A DNA stretch of 50,782 nucleotides, taken from positions 1 to 50,782 of the forward strand of contig NZ_WXEY01000023.1 in the NCBI RefSeq assembly GCF_009877425.1, read 5' to 3'. Below, piece by piece: positions 1-6,143 of the stretch (positions within the stretch are counted from its first letter, which is position 1; every line of letters starts with the position of its first letter). Origin of the DNA: Heliomicrobium undosum (GTDB taxonomy: Bacteria > Bacillota > Desulfitobacteriia > Heliobacteriales > Heliobacteriaceae). The translations under genes were made by a program, and so were the position numbers. A model generated the notes under the pieces. It searched no databases, was not told where the DNA came from, and saw nothing but the letters and a program-made list of their open reading frames with translations.

Positions 1-1
1 C

Positions 2-1168
2 GATACGGCGAAGGAAGAGGCGGAACTGCAGCGTCAGATGATGGAGAGTTTCCTGAACGCCGCGAAGCAGGCCCAACAGGCAGCCGACGCGGCGAAAGCC
101 CAGGAGATGAAGAAAAAGGCCCAGCAGGCGAAGCGGCAGGCCCAAAAGGCCAGCCAGCAAGCCGAGAAGAGTCAGCAGCAGGCTGAAAAACTGGGCGCGA
201 AGCTGGAAGCCCTGGGCAAGGAGGCGGCGCAATCGGCCTCCGTGATCCGGGCCATGAAGACCGCCTTCGGAGAAGAGGCGGCGGAACAGGCGGAAACGGC
301 GCAGGCGTTGATCCAGTACGGCCTGGGGCCGGGGGAACAAAAGACCATGCCGCCGGAAAAACGGATGGAGCTAGCAGAAATCCTCCGGGGTTCTAAAAAG
401 CTCCGCAAGGTGTCGGAACTGGCAGGGCGCATGAAGGCCATGGCGGCCAAGAAGCGCCGGAACCGGACCCATCAGCCACCTACGGAGGTGGTCGATGTGG
501 AAATGGGCGCCGACCTGTCCCGTATCCTGCCCTCGGAACTGGCGCAGCTTCGCTGTCCCGTTACCCGGATGGATTTTCTCCGGCGGTTCTCGGAAGGGCA
601 GTTGATGCAGCGCAAGCTGGAGGGCAAGGAGACGGAAAGGAAGGGGCCCATCATCGCCTGCGTCGATTCTTCCGGTTCGATGGCCGAAAACATGGGCGGC
701 CACAGCCGGGAGGAATGGTCCAAGGCGCTCTGCCTGGCGCTCTTCGATACCGCCCGGAAGCAGCGGCGCGCCTTCGCCGCCATCCTGTTTGGGTCAGCCT
801 CGCAGATCGTTTCATTCGAGTTTCCCAAACCGAAGCGGGCGAAACCCCAGGATGTGCTGGACATGGTGACCCGCTTTCTGAGCGGCGGCACGAATTTTGA
901 ACGGCCCTTGCAGGAAGCGCTCAACCTGCTGCAGCGTTCCGCCTTCAAGAAGGGGGATGTCGTCTTCATTACGGACGGTCAGTGCAGCGTATCGTCTGAC
1001 TTTCTGGAACGGTTTCAGAAGGTGAAATTGGAGAAGGAGTTTCACGTCATCGGCGTGCTGATCGGAAGCGATGCCTCCGGTGGAACCTTGAGCCTCTTTT
1101 CCGACCAGGTGGCGACCGTGGTCCAAGGGTCTGATGACGAGGCCGTGGATATCGTCCTGGAACTGTGA
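2..1168 (+). CDS. VWA domain protein (ViaA/CoxE-like), 5' end outside window
   Basis: The reading frame is open to the window edge, so the true start lies upstream; the first internal ATG is at 38. Counting from that ATG, residues 5-70 are an Ala/Gln/Lys-rich helical, probably coiled-coil stretch. Residues about 203-370 form a von Willebrand A domain with a complete MIDAS metal site: DSSGS at 210-214, Thr285 in GGTNFERP and Asp313 in FITDG. Proteins of this build (ViaA, CoxE, COG2425) normally work with a MoxR-type AAA+ ATPase encoded just upstream, as in RavA-ViaA, where they help metal or cofactor insertion or complex remodelling. That partner would lie outside the window. The stop is TGA at 1166-1168. 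The fold is certain; the specific partner and substrate are not visible. Confidence 0.85.
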   Translation, partial: DTAKEEAELQRQMMESFLNAAKQAQQAADAAKAQEMKKKAQQAKRQAQKASQQAEKSQQQAEKLGAKLEALGKEAAQSASVIRAMKTAFGEEAAEQAETAQALIQYGLGPGEQKTMPPEKRMELAEILRGSKKLRKVSELAGRMKAMAAKKRRNRTHQPPTEVVDVEMGADLSRILPSELAQLRCPVTRMDFLRRFSEGQLMQRKLEGKETERKGPIIACVDSSGSMAENMGGHSREEWSKALCLALFDTARKQRRAFAAILFGSASQIVSFEFPKPKRAKPQDVLDMVTRFLSGGTNFERPLQEALNLLQRSAFKKGDVVFITDGQCSVSSDFLERFQKVKLEKEFHVIGVLIGSDASGGTLSLFSDQVATVVQGSDDEAVDIVLEL

Positions 1169-1213
1169 GGTTTCTCGACAAGAGCGAGGACGAGTCCAGT
1201 GAAATAGAATGAG

Positions 1214-1241
1214 CCGGGGCGGGATGGGATTCCTGCCCCGG
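1214..1241 (+). promoter_or_regulatory. GC-rich hairpin before hypothetical gene
   Basis: CCGGGGCGGG (1214-1223) pairs with CCTGCCCCGG (1232-1241), ten pairs including one G-U, with an 8-nt loop. No T-run follows, so it is a poor intrinsic terminator. It sits 6 nt before the GGAGG (1248-1252) of the next gene, so it may stabilise the mRNA end or tune translation. Confidence 0.45.
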
Positions 1242-1260
1242 TTGCTTGGAGGCGAAAGCG

Positions 1261-1629
1261 ATGAACCGGGCGGTAGATTTGATTGCCGAACTGTGCAACC
1301 TGGTGATCTTTTCGATGGAACACGATATTTCGCCCTATGGCCAACGCTGTGTCCTGGTTCCTATCCGGGCCATGGAGATGCGCCGGGAAAAGTCTGCCGA
1401 TGTGAGTGCCGAATGGGCGATTCATGCCGGCGGGAAAGAGCGGGAGCGGGCGACGTTCACCGTGCGGGACGTTCCTTTGAAAGTCGCTTCGGGTAGGTCG
1501 CTCCTCGAACTCTTCCGGGCGCTGTTTCAGGTAGCCCTGAGCGGGGCGAAGGCGACAATAATGGACCATCAGGCCTTCTTTGATGCCGCTGGGCCGGAAT
1601 GGTCTGACCGGTATTGCAAACCGCGCTGA
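1261..1629 (+). CDS. hypothetical protein, 122 aa
   Basis: I do not recognise the family. ATG 1261 is chosen over the in-frame TTG at 1246 because GGAGG at 1248-1252 sits 8 nt before it and would overlap the TTG start. The product is a small mixed alpha/beta protein with no signal peptide or membrane segment. It opens with NRAVDLIAELCNLVIF, has a charged centre and ends in a Lys/Arg pair. It lies about 90 bases after the VWA gene on the same strand, so it may belong to that transcript, but nothing in its sequence links it to VWA function. Confidence 0.6.
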   Translation: MNRAVDLIAELCNLVIFSMEHDISPYGQRCVLVPIRAMEMRREKSADVSAEWAIHAGGKERERATFTVRDVPLKVASGRSLLELFRALFQVALSGAKATIMDHQAFFDAAGPEWSDRYCKPR

Positions 1630-1672
1630 CTTAATGCGCGGTGACATGCCAGCGGTTGTCACCAGGTAAAAT

Positions 1673-1774
1673 CCTTTATATGGTTCCCCGCGCAGGGGAG
1701 AGACGAAATTCTCTCCCGCTGCAACGCGGGGGAGATATAAAGGAAGGTGAAAAGTTTCTGGTCGTGCGACCAGA
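1673..1774 (+). promoter_or_regulatory. long structured leader (two hairpins) before the 1747 gene
   Basis: CCTTTATAT (1673-1681) pairs perfectly with ATATAAAGG (1735-1743). Inside, CCCCGCG (1686-1692) pairs with CGCGGGG (1725-1731), and CAG plus GGGAGAG (1693-1702) pairs with CTCTCCC plus CTG (1711-1721) around the loop ACGAAATT. The 3' outer strand overlaps the Shine-Dalgarno-like AAAGGAAGG directly before GTG 1747. A second perfect hairpin follows: TCTGGTCG (1757-1764) with CGACCAGA (1767-1774), just before an ATG at 1786. The arrangement could hide or expose a ribosome binding site. A palindromic mobile repeat is the alternative. Confidence 0.6.
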
Positions 1775-2001
1775 GGCGTATGACGATGAAAATTACCAGT
1801 ATTCCGCCGAATGTGCTCAAAACGCTCATTCCAGATATTTTGAGACAGGGACCGGGAGAGGTTACAATCTCTTGGGTTGAAGATGGACAGGGTAACCGGC
1901 TGACCCGCCCGCGGGTAGAACCGGCGGGTGTGGCAGAAATGGGCCGAATCCTTACCTTCACTGGACGAAACAACGAAAGGGGGATGGGGGGTAATGATTA
2001 A
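1747..2001 (+). CDS. hypothetical small protein coupled to nucleotidase gene
   Basis: The family is not recognised. The longest plausible version starts at GTG 1747 (84 aa) directly after AAAGGAAGG. A start at ATG 1786 (71 aa, opening MKITSIPPN), 9 nt after AGAGG, is equally likely and would place all of the upstream hairpins in the leader. The protein has a compact beta-rich look (VTISWVED, GRILTFTGR). Its last 8 bases overlap the ATG (1994) of the following HAD nucleotidase gene, so the two are very probably translationally coupled and may act together. Confidence 0.55.
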   Translation: MKSFWSCDQRRMTMKITSIPPNVLKTLIPDILRQGPGEVTISWVEDGQGNRLTRPRVEPAGVAEMGRILTFTGRNNERGMGGND

Positions 2002-2599
2002 GCCAAACCAGATTCCTCTTTGGTTGTCGCGAATGCTCTTCTCCGCAGAACGGAGCCTACTGATCGGGGTGGATATCTGCAATACGATCGCCAAGATCAA
2101 TAAGCAACTGGCACTTCATTTTTTCGGAACGGAGACGATTCCAGAAAAGTATCGGGTCATGCGCCGTTGGGACTTGCCAGGACTAGGACCGGACTTTTTC
2201 TCATCTCCTGACGGCCTTAGGATCTTCGCGCGGGCAGAAGCCTATCCGAGTGCGGCGGAGGTGCTTGTGGATCTGAAGAATGCCGGACATAGGCTTTTCT
2301 ATATCACGGCTCGGCCTCGGGAGAGTCACTTGGTGACAGCCCGGTGGTTACATACCCATGGGTTTCCTGAAGCAGAGATCCTGTTTACGGAAGAAAAGGG
2401 GACCCTTTGTGCGGCCAAGGGAGTGGATCTCCTGGTGGAAGATGATCCGGTGTATGTGCGCCAGGCAGAAGATCGAGGAATTCCTGTGTTGGTGAAGGCG
2501 CATGAATATAATGATGGAGTACCGATGTTACGTTTTTGCGAATGGGAAAATGTAAAAAGGTTATACCGAACAGAGTCTCAGAAAGAAGCCTCAACATAA
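1994..2599 (+). CDS. HAD-superfamily 5'(3')-nucleotidase (NT5C-like), 201 aa
   Basis: The sequence has the layout of the cytosolic 5'(3')-deoxyribonucleotidase (NT5C) branch of the HAD fold: motif I around Asp27 (LIGVDICNT), motif II Thr105 in FYITARP, motif III Lys135 and motif IV VEDDP with Asp150/Asp151. Such enzymes remove phosphate from nucleotides. One oddity is that motif I reads D-I-C, where active HAD phosphatases normally have D-x-D and the second Asp is the general acid, so activity may be altered. ATG 1994 is preferred over longer in-frame starts because a G-rich ribosome site (1981-1991) lies directly upstream and the preceding gene ends at 2001. A terminator follows at 2604. Confidence 0.7.
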   Translation: MIKPNQIPLWLSRMLFSAERSLLIGVDICNTIAKINKQLALHFFGTETIPEKYRVMRRWDLPGLGPDFFSSPDGLRIFARAEAYPSAAEVLVDLKNAGHRLFYITARPRESHLVTARWLHTHGFPEAEILFTEEKGTLCAAKGVDLLVEDDPVYVRQAEDRGIPVLVKAHEYNDGVPMLRFCEWENVKRLYRTESQKEAST

Positions 2600-2603
2600 T
2601 CAG

Positions 2604-2640
2604 GAGGAGGACGCTTTTTGCGTCCTCCTCTAAAATTTTT
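2604..2640 (+). terminator. intrinsic terminator after nucleotidase gene
   Basis: GAGGAGGACGC (2604-2614) pairs perfectly with GCGTCCTCCTC (2620-2630) around a TTTTT loop, followed by TAAAATTTTTT. Confidence 0.9.
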
Positions 2641-2659
2641 TCCCGTTTATTCACAACAG

Positions 2660-2695
2660 GAGTAGGCTACAAAAGTAGCCCACTCTAATTTTTGT
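2660..2695 (+). terminator. second hairpin, probably a back-up terminator
   Basis: GAGTAGGCTAC (2660-2670) pairs with GTAGCCCACTC (2675-2685), with one wobble and an AAAA loop, followed on the + strand by TAATTTTTG. On the minus strand it lies just beyond the XRE stop codon but has no T-run in that direction. Confidence 0.5.
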
Positions 2696-3026
2696 TGATT
2701 TCGCAGATTAGTCTTTGCTTCCTAAGCCGTTGGCCAATCGACTCTTCGGGTAGCAAATCATAGCATCCGAGGTAAGCGAGCGAAACATCAAGTACAGCAG
2801 ACAGTTTTTTCAGTACCCGAAGTGTTGGCCGACCATGATTGTTTTCAATGTTGCTAATTGTGGCCTCCGTTACATCCGATACCACAGCTAGCTCACGAAT
2901 CGTCAATCCCTTAGCTGAACGAGCATGAAACAGACGCGCGCCTGGCGTATTAGGATCCTTCGGTTGTGTTCCTCGTAGATGGTTGGCCTTTACGAACGTT
3001 TCCTTATTGATAGAGATTTCTCCCAA
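2685..3026 (-). CDS. XRE-family helix-turn-helix regulator, 113 aa
   Basis: Residues about 28-85 form a Cro/C1-type helix-turn-helix (GLTIRELAVVSDVTEATISNI). This is a DNA-binding domain typical of phage-like or stress repressors. The last part (SIGQRLRKQRLICEINKN) reads like the first helix of a second HTH domain that stops abruptly, so the gene may be a truncated two-domain regulator. It points away from the cobalt transporter genes; the 343-base gap between them holds a structured block and the cbiM promoter. The target is unknown. Confidence 0.75.
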   Translation of the reverse strand: MGEISINKETFVKANHLRGTQPKDPNTPGARLFHARSAKGLTIRELAVVSDVTEATISNIENNHGRPTLRVLKKLSAVLDVSLAYLGCYDLLPEESIGQRLRKQRLICEINKN

Positions 3027-3209
3027 GGTGTTCTCTACACGCTTGTGCGTGTGTTTAAACGGGCGGGTTCATCGGAATGACAGGTCTGCGCGGCAATCGC
3101 ACCCCTTGCGGGTGAGCGGATACTAGAAGTGTCCGTTTTCCGCATGCGGTCGGCCCGTTATCCCCGTTCAGAAACGTTCATCGAAGCTAATCAATCCCGC
3201 TTCCAAAAC
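3027..3209. other. structured non-coding block between XRE gene and cbiM promoter
   Basis: No gene is seen here. AACGGGC (3058-3064) can pair with GCCCGTT (3153-3159) and close about 100 bases. Inside are the hairpins CACCC-CTTGC-GGGTG (about 3100-3114), CGGATAC-TAGAA-GTGTCCG (about 3117-3135) and the palindrome CCGCATGCGG (3140-3149). ACACGC/GCGTGT near 3037-3052 is a further hairpin. The density of stems and the ACTAGAAG motif resemble my recollection of right ends of IS200/IS605-type elements (omega-RNA region), but no tnpB remains nearby. A regulatory RNA read from either strand is also possible. Confidence 0.4.
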
Positions 3210-3238
3210 TTGACGCCCCCAAAAGATGATGTTAGATT
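3210..3238 (+). promoter_or_regulatory. probable sigma-A promoter of the cbiMQO operon
   Basis: TTGACG (3210-3215), a 17-bp spacer and TAGATT (3233-3238) with an extended -10 TG at 3230-3231. Transcription would begin near 3245, exactly at the start of the multi-hairpin leader. Confidence 0.6.
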
Positions 3239-3243
3239 AGGCT

Positions 3244-3356
3244 TATTGAAGTCATGAAGGCTTTACGCGTAGTTTCAATATCTCAAAAAACCGACCCATG
3301 AAGGGTTGTCCCCATGAAGGGGGGTCGTACACCCGTAATGGGTTATTTTTTTGAGA
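3244..3356 (+). promoter_or_regulatory. candidate riboswitch-like leader of the cobalt transporter operon
   Basis: From the predicted start point the leader holds a hairpin AAGTC-ATGAA-GGCTT (3249-3263), also enclosed by TATTGAA/TTCAATA (3244-3250 with 3274-3280). Then comes a perfect 10-bp stem TCTCAAAAAA/TTTTTTGAGA (3281-3290 with 3347-3356) that encloses three hairpins: CGACCC-ATGAA-GGGTTG, CCCC-ATGAA-GGGG and ACCC-GTAAT-GGGT. This gives a four-way-junction shape with three identical AUGAA loops. The last hairpin followed by seven T can act as a terminator. The outer stem directly abuts the AGAGGGG ribosome site of cbiM. CGACCC can instead pair with GGGTCG (3323-3328), so alternative folds exist. 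I find no B12-box of a cobalamin riboswitch. Confidence 0.6.
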
Positions 3357-3369
3357 GGGGTAAAGCAAC

Positions 3370-4506
3370 ATGCATATGGCCGACGCGCTCATCTCTCCTG
3401 TTGTGGGAGGGACCCTGTGGGCTGCTGCCGCTGGAGCGGCGGCCTACTCGATAAAAAAAGTCCAGCACAATGTCGATGAAAAGATCATCCCCATGATGGG
3501 GGTGATGGGCGCCTTCGTCTTTGCTGCCCAGATGATCAACTTTTCGATCCCCGGCACCGGGTCGAGCGGCCATCTCGGCGGCGGGATGCTGCTTTCGATT
3601 CTGTTGGGACCCTACGCCGGTTTCTTGACGATGGCCTCTATTTTATTGATCCAGGCGCTGTTTTTTGCCGACGGCGGGTTGCTTGCCTATGGTTGCAACC
3701 TTTTCAATCTCGGCGTCTACACCTGTTTTGTGGCCTATCCGTTGATCTATAAAAGCATCATAAAAAAAGGCCTGACGGCGAACCGTATCCTCGTGGCGTC
3801 GCTTGTCTCGGCCATCATTGGTCTCCAACTGGGCGCTTTCAGCGTGGTCATGGAGACGCTCTTATCGGGCAAGACAGAACTGCCTTTTAACGCCTTCTTG
3901 TTGTTGATGCAGCCGATCCACCTGGCCATCGGCGTGGTGGAAGGGCTGGTGACGGCCGCTGTTGTCACTTTCGTCTGGAAAAGCCGTCCGGAGATCCTGG
4001 AACAGGTCGTCGCCGGTCGCGCTTTTGGCGATATTTCCTTCCGCAAGGTCTTACAGGGGTTGGCGATTTCCGCCGTGATGGTGGGCGGCCTGCTGTCCTG
4101 GTTTGCCTCGACGAACCCAGACGGGCTGGAATGGTCAATGGAAAAGGCGGCCGGCACGGAGGAACTGGAAGCTTCCGGCGGTCTGTATGATGTCTTCGCC
4201 GGTCTTCAGAAGAAGACTGCCATACTGCCTGATTACGACTTCAAATCCGAAGAAAGTTCTCTGTCTGTTACTGCGGCTGGCGAAGCAGGAACAGCCACAG
4301 CCACAGCCACAGACGAAGCGCAAACAGCCGAAACATCATCATCCGGCACACCGGCCCCGCAAGCGGCAGAATCCGCCTGGCCGAATGTCAGCGCAGGCAC
4401 AAGCGTGTCCGGCATCGTCGGCGGATTGCTGACACTGGCCCTAGCCGCTTTAATCGGATTCCTGATCCGCCTGACCAAGCGACAGCAACAAAAGGTGAAC
4501 CTGTAA
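3370..4506 (+). CDS. cbiM: CbiM-CbiN-type fusion, cobalt ECF transporter substrate unit
   Basis: Membrane protein of the CbiMNQO cobalt importer. The N-terminus MHMADALIS is the diagnostic CbiM start, whose Met1-His2 end binds Co(II) together with the His in SSGHLGGG (His68). Multiple membrane segments fill residues about 10-245. They are followed by the PDGLE motif (NPDGLEW at 249-255), an Ala/Thr/Glu/Ser-rich linker (about 285-335, with a TATATA run) and a last membrane helix at about 345-367. CbiM and the CbiN/PDGLE part are separate genes in many bacteria and are fused here in 378 aa. The ribosome site AGAGGGG lies 9 nt before ATG 3370. cbiQ follows after 15 bases. Confidence 0.93.
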   Translation: MHMADALISPVVGGTLWAAAAGAAAYSIKKVQHNVDEKIIPMMGVMGAFVFAAQMINFSIPGTGSSGHLGGGMLLSILLGPYAGFLTMASILLIQALFFADGGLLAYGCNLFNLGVYTCFVAYPLIYKSIIKKGLTANRILVASLVSAIIGLQLGAFSVVMETLLSGKTELPFNAFLLLMQPIHLAIGVVEGLVTAAVVTFVWKSRPEILEQVVAGRAFGDISFRKVLQGLAISAVMVGGLLSWFASTNPDGLEWSMEKAAGTEELEASGGLYDVFAGLQKKTAILPDYDFKSEESSLSVTAAGEAGTATATATDEAQTAETSSSGTPAPQAAESAWPNVSAGTSVSGIVGGLLTLALAALIGFLIRLTKRQQQKVNL

Positions 4507-4521
4507 ACGGGGACTGCAACG

Positions 4522-5334
4522 ATGTTGAATATCGCCGATTCGCTTCTCAGCATGAGACAACTGGACGATCTGGCGCGGCAGCGGACAGCCATCCACCGGC
4601 TGCACCCGGTCACGAAGTTGCTAACCACAGTTATGTACTTAGCTGTGGTTACTTCTTTTGACAGCCGGGAAATCGGGGGATTGCTGCCGCTGGTAATCTT
4701 TCCGGTCATGCTCCTGACCCTCGCCGAACTGCCGCCCGCTGCCATCGTTAAGCGTGTCCTTTTGGTGGAGGCCTTTGTGTTGACCATCGGCATATTGAGC
4801 CCTTTGCTCAACCGGGAGGTCGTCATGGTCGGCGGAATCGCCTTTTCGGCGGGCTGGCTCATCTTTTTCTCGCTCCTTCTCAAGTCCGCCCTGACGGTGA
4901 CGGCGACGCTCATCCTGATCGCGACGACAGGGATGGACCGGCTCGCCGTCGCCCTGCGCATCCTGAAAGTGCCGAAAATCTTCGTGCTGCAGTTGATGCT
5001 GACCTACCGGTATATCTCGGTGCTGATGGAGGAGGCGCAGCGCACGGTCATGGCCTACGCGCTGCGCGCGCCGGAACAAAAAGGCGTCCACTGGACCGCC
5101 TGGGGGTCTCTGGCGGGGCAACTGTTGCTCAGAACCATCGACAGAGCCCAGCGCGTCTATGAAGCCATGTGTCTGCGCGGTTTTGACGGCGATTATCACG
5201 CCGGGGGCTCGGGCGTGCCGGTGGGCGCAAGGGATATCCTTTTTATCGCCGGATGGTGTGTCTTTTTCCTGACGGCCCGCTCGGTGAACCTGTCGGCGTG
5301 GCTGGGCGCTTTCATTACGGAGGTGATGCAATGA
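4522..5334 (+). CDS. cbiQ: CbiQ/EcfT transmembrane coupling protein
   Basis: Energy-coupling transmembrane unit of the cobalt ECF transporter, 270 aa. It has the CbiQ layout: a soluble N-terminus (DSLLSMRQLDDLAR), membrane helices at about 35-125, and a cytoplasmic coupling region with the Ala-Arg-rich segment ALRAPEQKG (about 185-193) and MCLRGFDG (about 215-222) that contacts the ATPase. A last hydrophobic helix covers about 235-265. Its TGA overlaps the ATG of cbiO by four bases (ATGA, 5331-5334), showing coupled translation. Confidence 0.93.
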   Translation: MLNIADSLLSMRQLDDLARQRTAIHRLHPVTKLLTTVMYLAVVTSFDSREIGGLLPLVIFPVMLLTLAELPPAAIVKRVLLVEAFVLTIGILSPLLNREVVMVGGIAFSAGWLIFFSLLLKSALTVTATLILIATTGMDRLAVALRILKVPKIFVLQLMLTYRYISVLMEEAQRTVMAYALRAPEQKGVHWTAWGSLAGQLLLRTIDRAQRVYEAMCLRGFDGDYHAGGSGVPVGARDILFIAGWCVFFLTARSVNLSAWLGAFITEVMQ

Positions 5335-6086
5335 ACGGCGGAAAACTGGAAGTCAAAGACCTGCATTACACCTATCCCGACGGCCACCAGGCCATCAAGG
5401 GGCTGTCGTTTCACATCCATCCGGGAGAGTCGGTGGCCGTCATCGGGGGAAACGGCGCCGGCAAAACGACGCTGCTGTTGCTGCTGATGGGCCTCCTTTG
5501 GCCCACGCGCGGCGAGATTGTCGTGGAAGACATGGCGGTGACAAAAAAGACCCTGCCCCTGATCCGGCAACGGATGGGCATGGTCTTTCAGGATCCCGAT
5601 GATCAGTTGTTCATGACGACCGTCTATGATGATGTGGCCTTCGGCCCGCGCAACAGCAAGCTCGATGAAACAGAGGTGGAAAAGCGGGTCGAGGCGGCCC
5701 TGGCGGCTGTCGGGATCGCCCATCTCAAGGATCGAGCGCCCTTTAAGCTCTCCGGCGGCGAAAAGCGCGCTGCCGCCATCGCCTCCGTATTGTCCATGGG
5801 TCCCCGTATCCTCGTCATGGACGAGCCCACCGCCGCACTGGATCCGAAATCGAGAAGGCGGTTCATGGACCTGCTGGGTAGCTTTCCCCATACCAAAATC
5901 ATCACCAGTCATGATCTGGACATGGTGTACGAACGCTGTGACCGGACGATCGTCGTCCAAAACGGCCAAATCATCGCCGACGGACCGACGAAAACGCTCC
6001 TGCTCGATGCAAAACTGATGGAAGAGAGCGGGCTGGAACTGCCGCTGGCCGCGCAGGGTTGCCCGGTGTGCGGCAGGCGCGCTTAA
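5331..6086 (+). CDS. cbiO: CbiO ATP-binding protein of cobalt ECF transporter
   Basis: ABC ATPase, 251 aa, with all motifs intact: Walker A GGNGAGKT (39-46), Q-loop FQDPDDQ (86-92, the typical ECF form), signature LSGGEKR (140-146), Walker B ILVMDE (160-165) and H-loop His194. It drives uptake of Co2+ through CbiM/CbiQ, feeding cobalamin synthesis. The C-terminus ends with CPVCGRR, a CxxC pair that may bind metal. ATG 5331 is chosen because GGAGG lies 8 nt upstream and the start overlaps the cbiQ stop. The next gene is convergent, so the operon ends here. Confidence 0.95.
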   Translation: MNGGKLEVKDLHYTYPDGHQAIKGLSFHIHPGESVAVIGGNGAGKTTLLLLLMGLLWPTRGEIVVEDMAVTKKTLPLIRQRMGMVFQDPDDQLFMTTVYDDVAFGPRNSKLDETEVEKRVEAALAAVGIAHLKDRAPFKLSGGEKRAAAIASVLSMGPRILVMDEPTAALDPKSRRRFMDLLGSFPHTKIITSHDLDMVYERCDRTIVVQNGQIIADGPTKTLLLDAKLMEESGLELPLAAQGCPVCGRRA

Positions 6087-6143
6087 GACGCTTACATCTG
6101 CCTGCCCAGACCGAACGACTAAACCGGAAATTTCGCTTTCGAG

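Noticed and set aside
3030-3369. Cobalamin riboswitch upstream of cbiM
   Set aside because: Expected for this operon, but no GCCACUG-type B12 box or the usual receptor core could be found.
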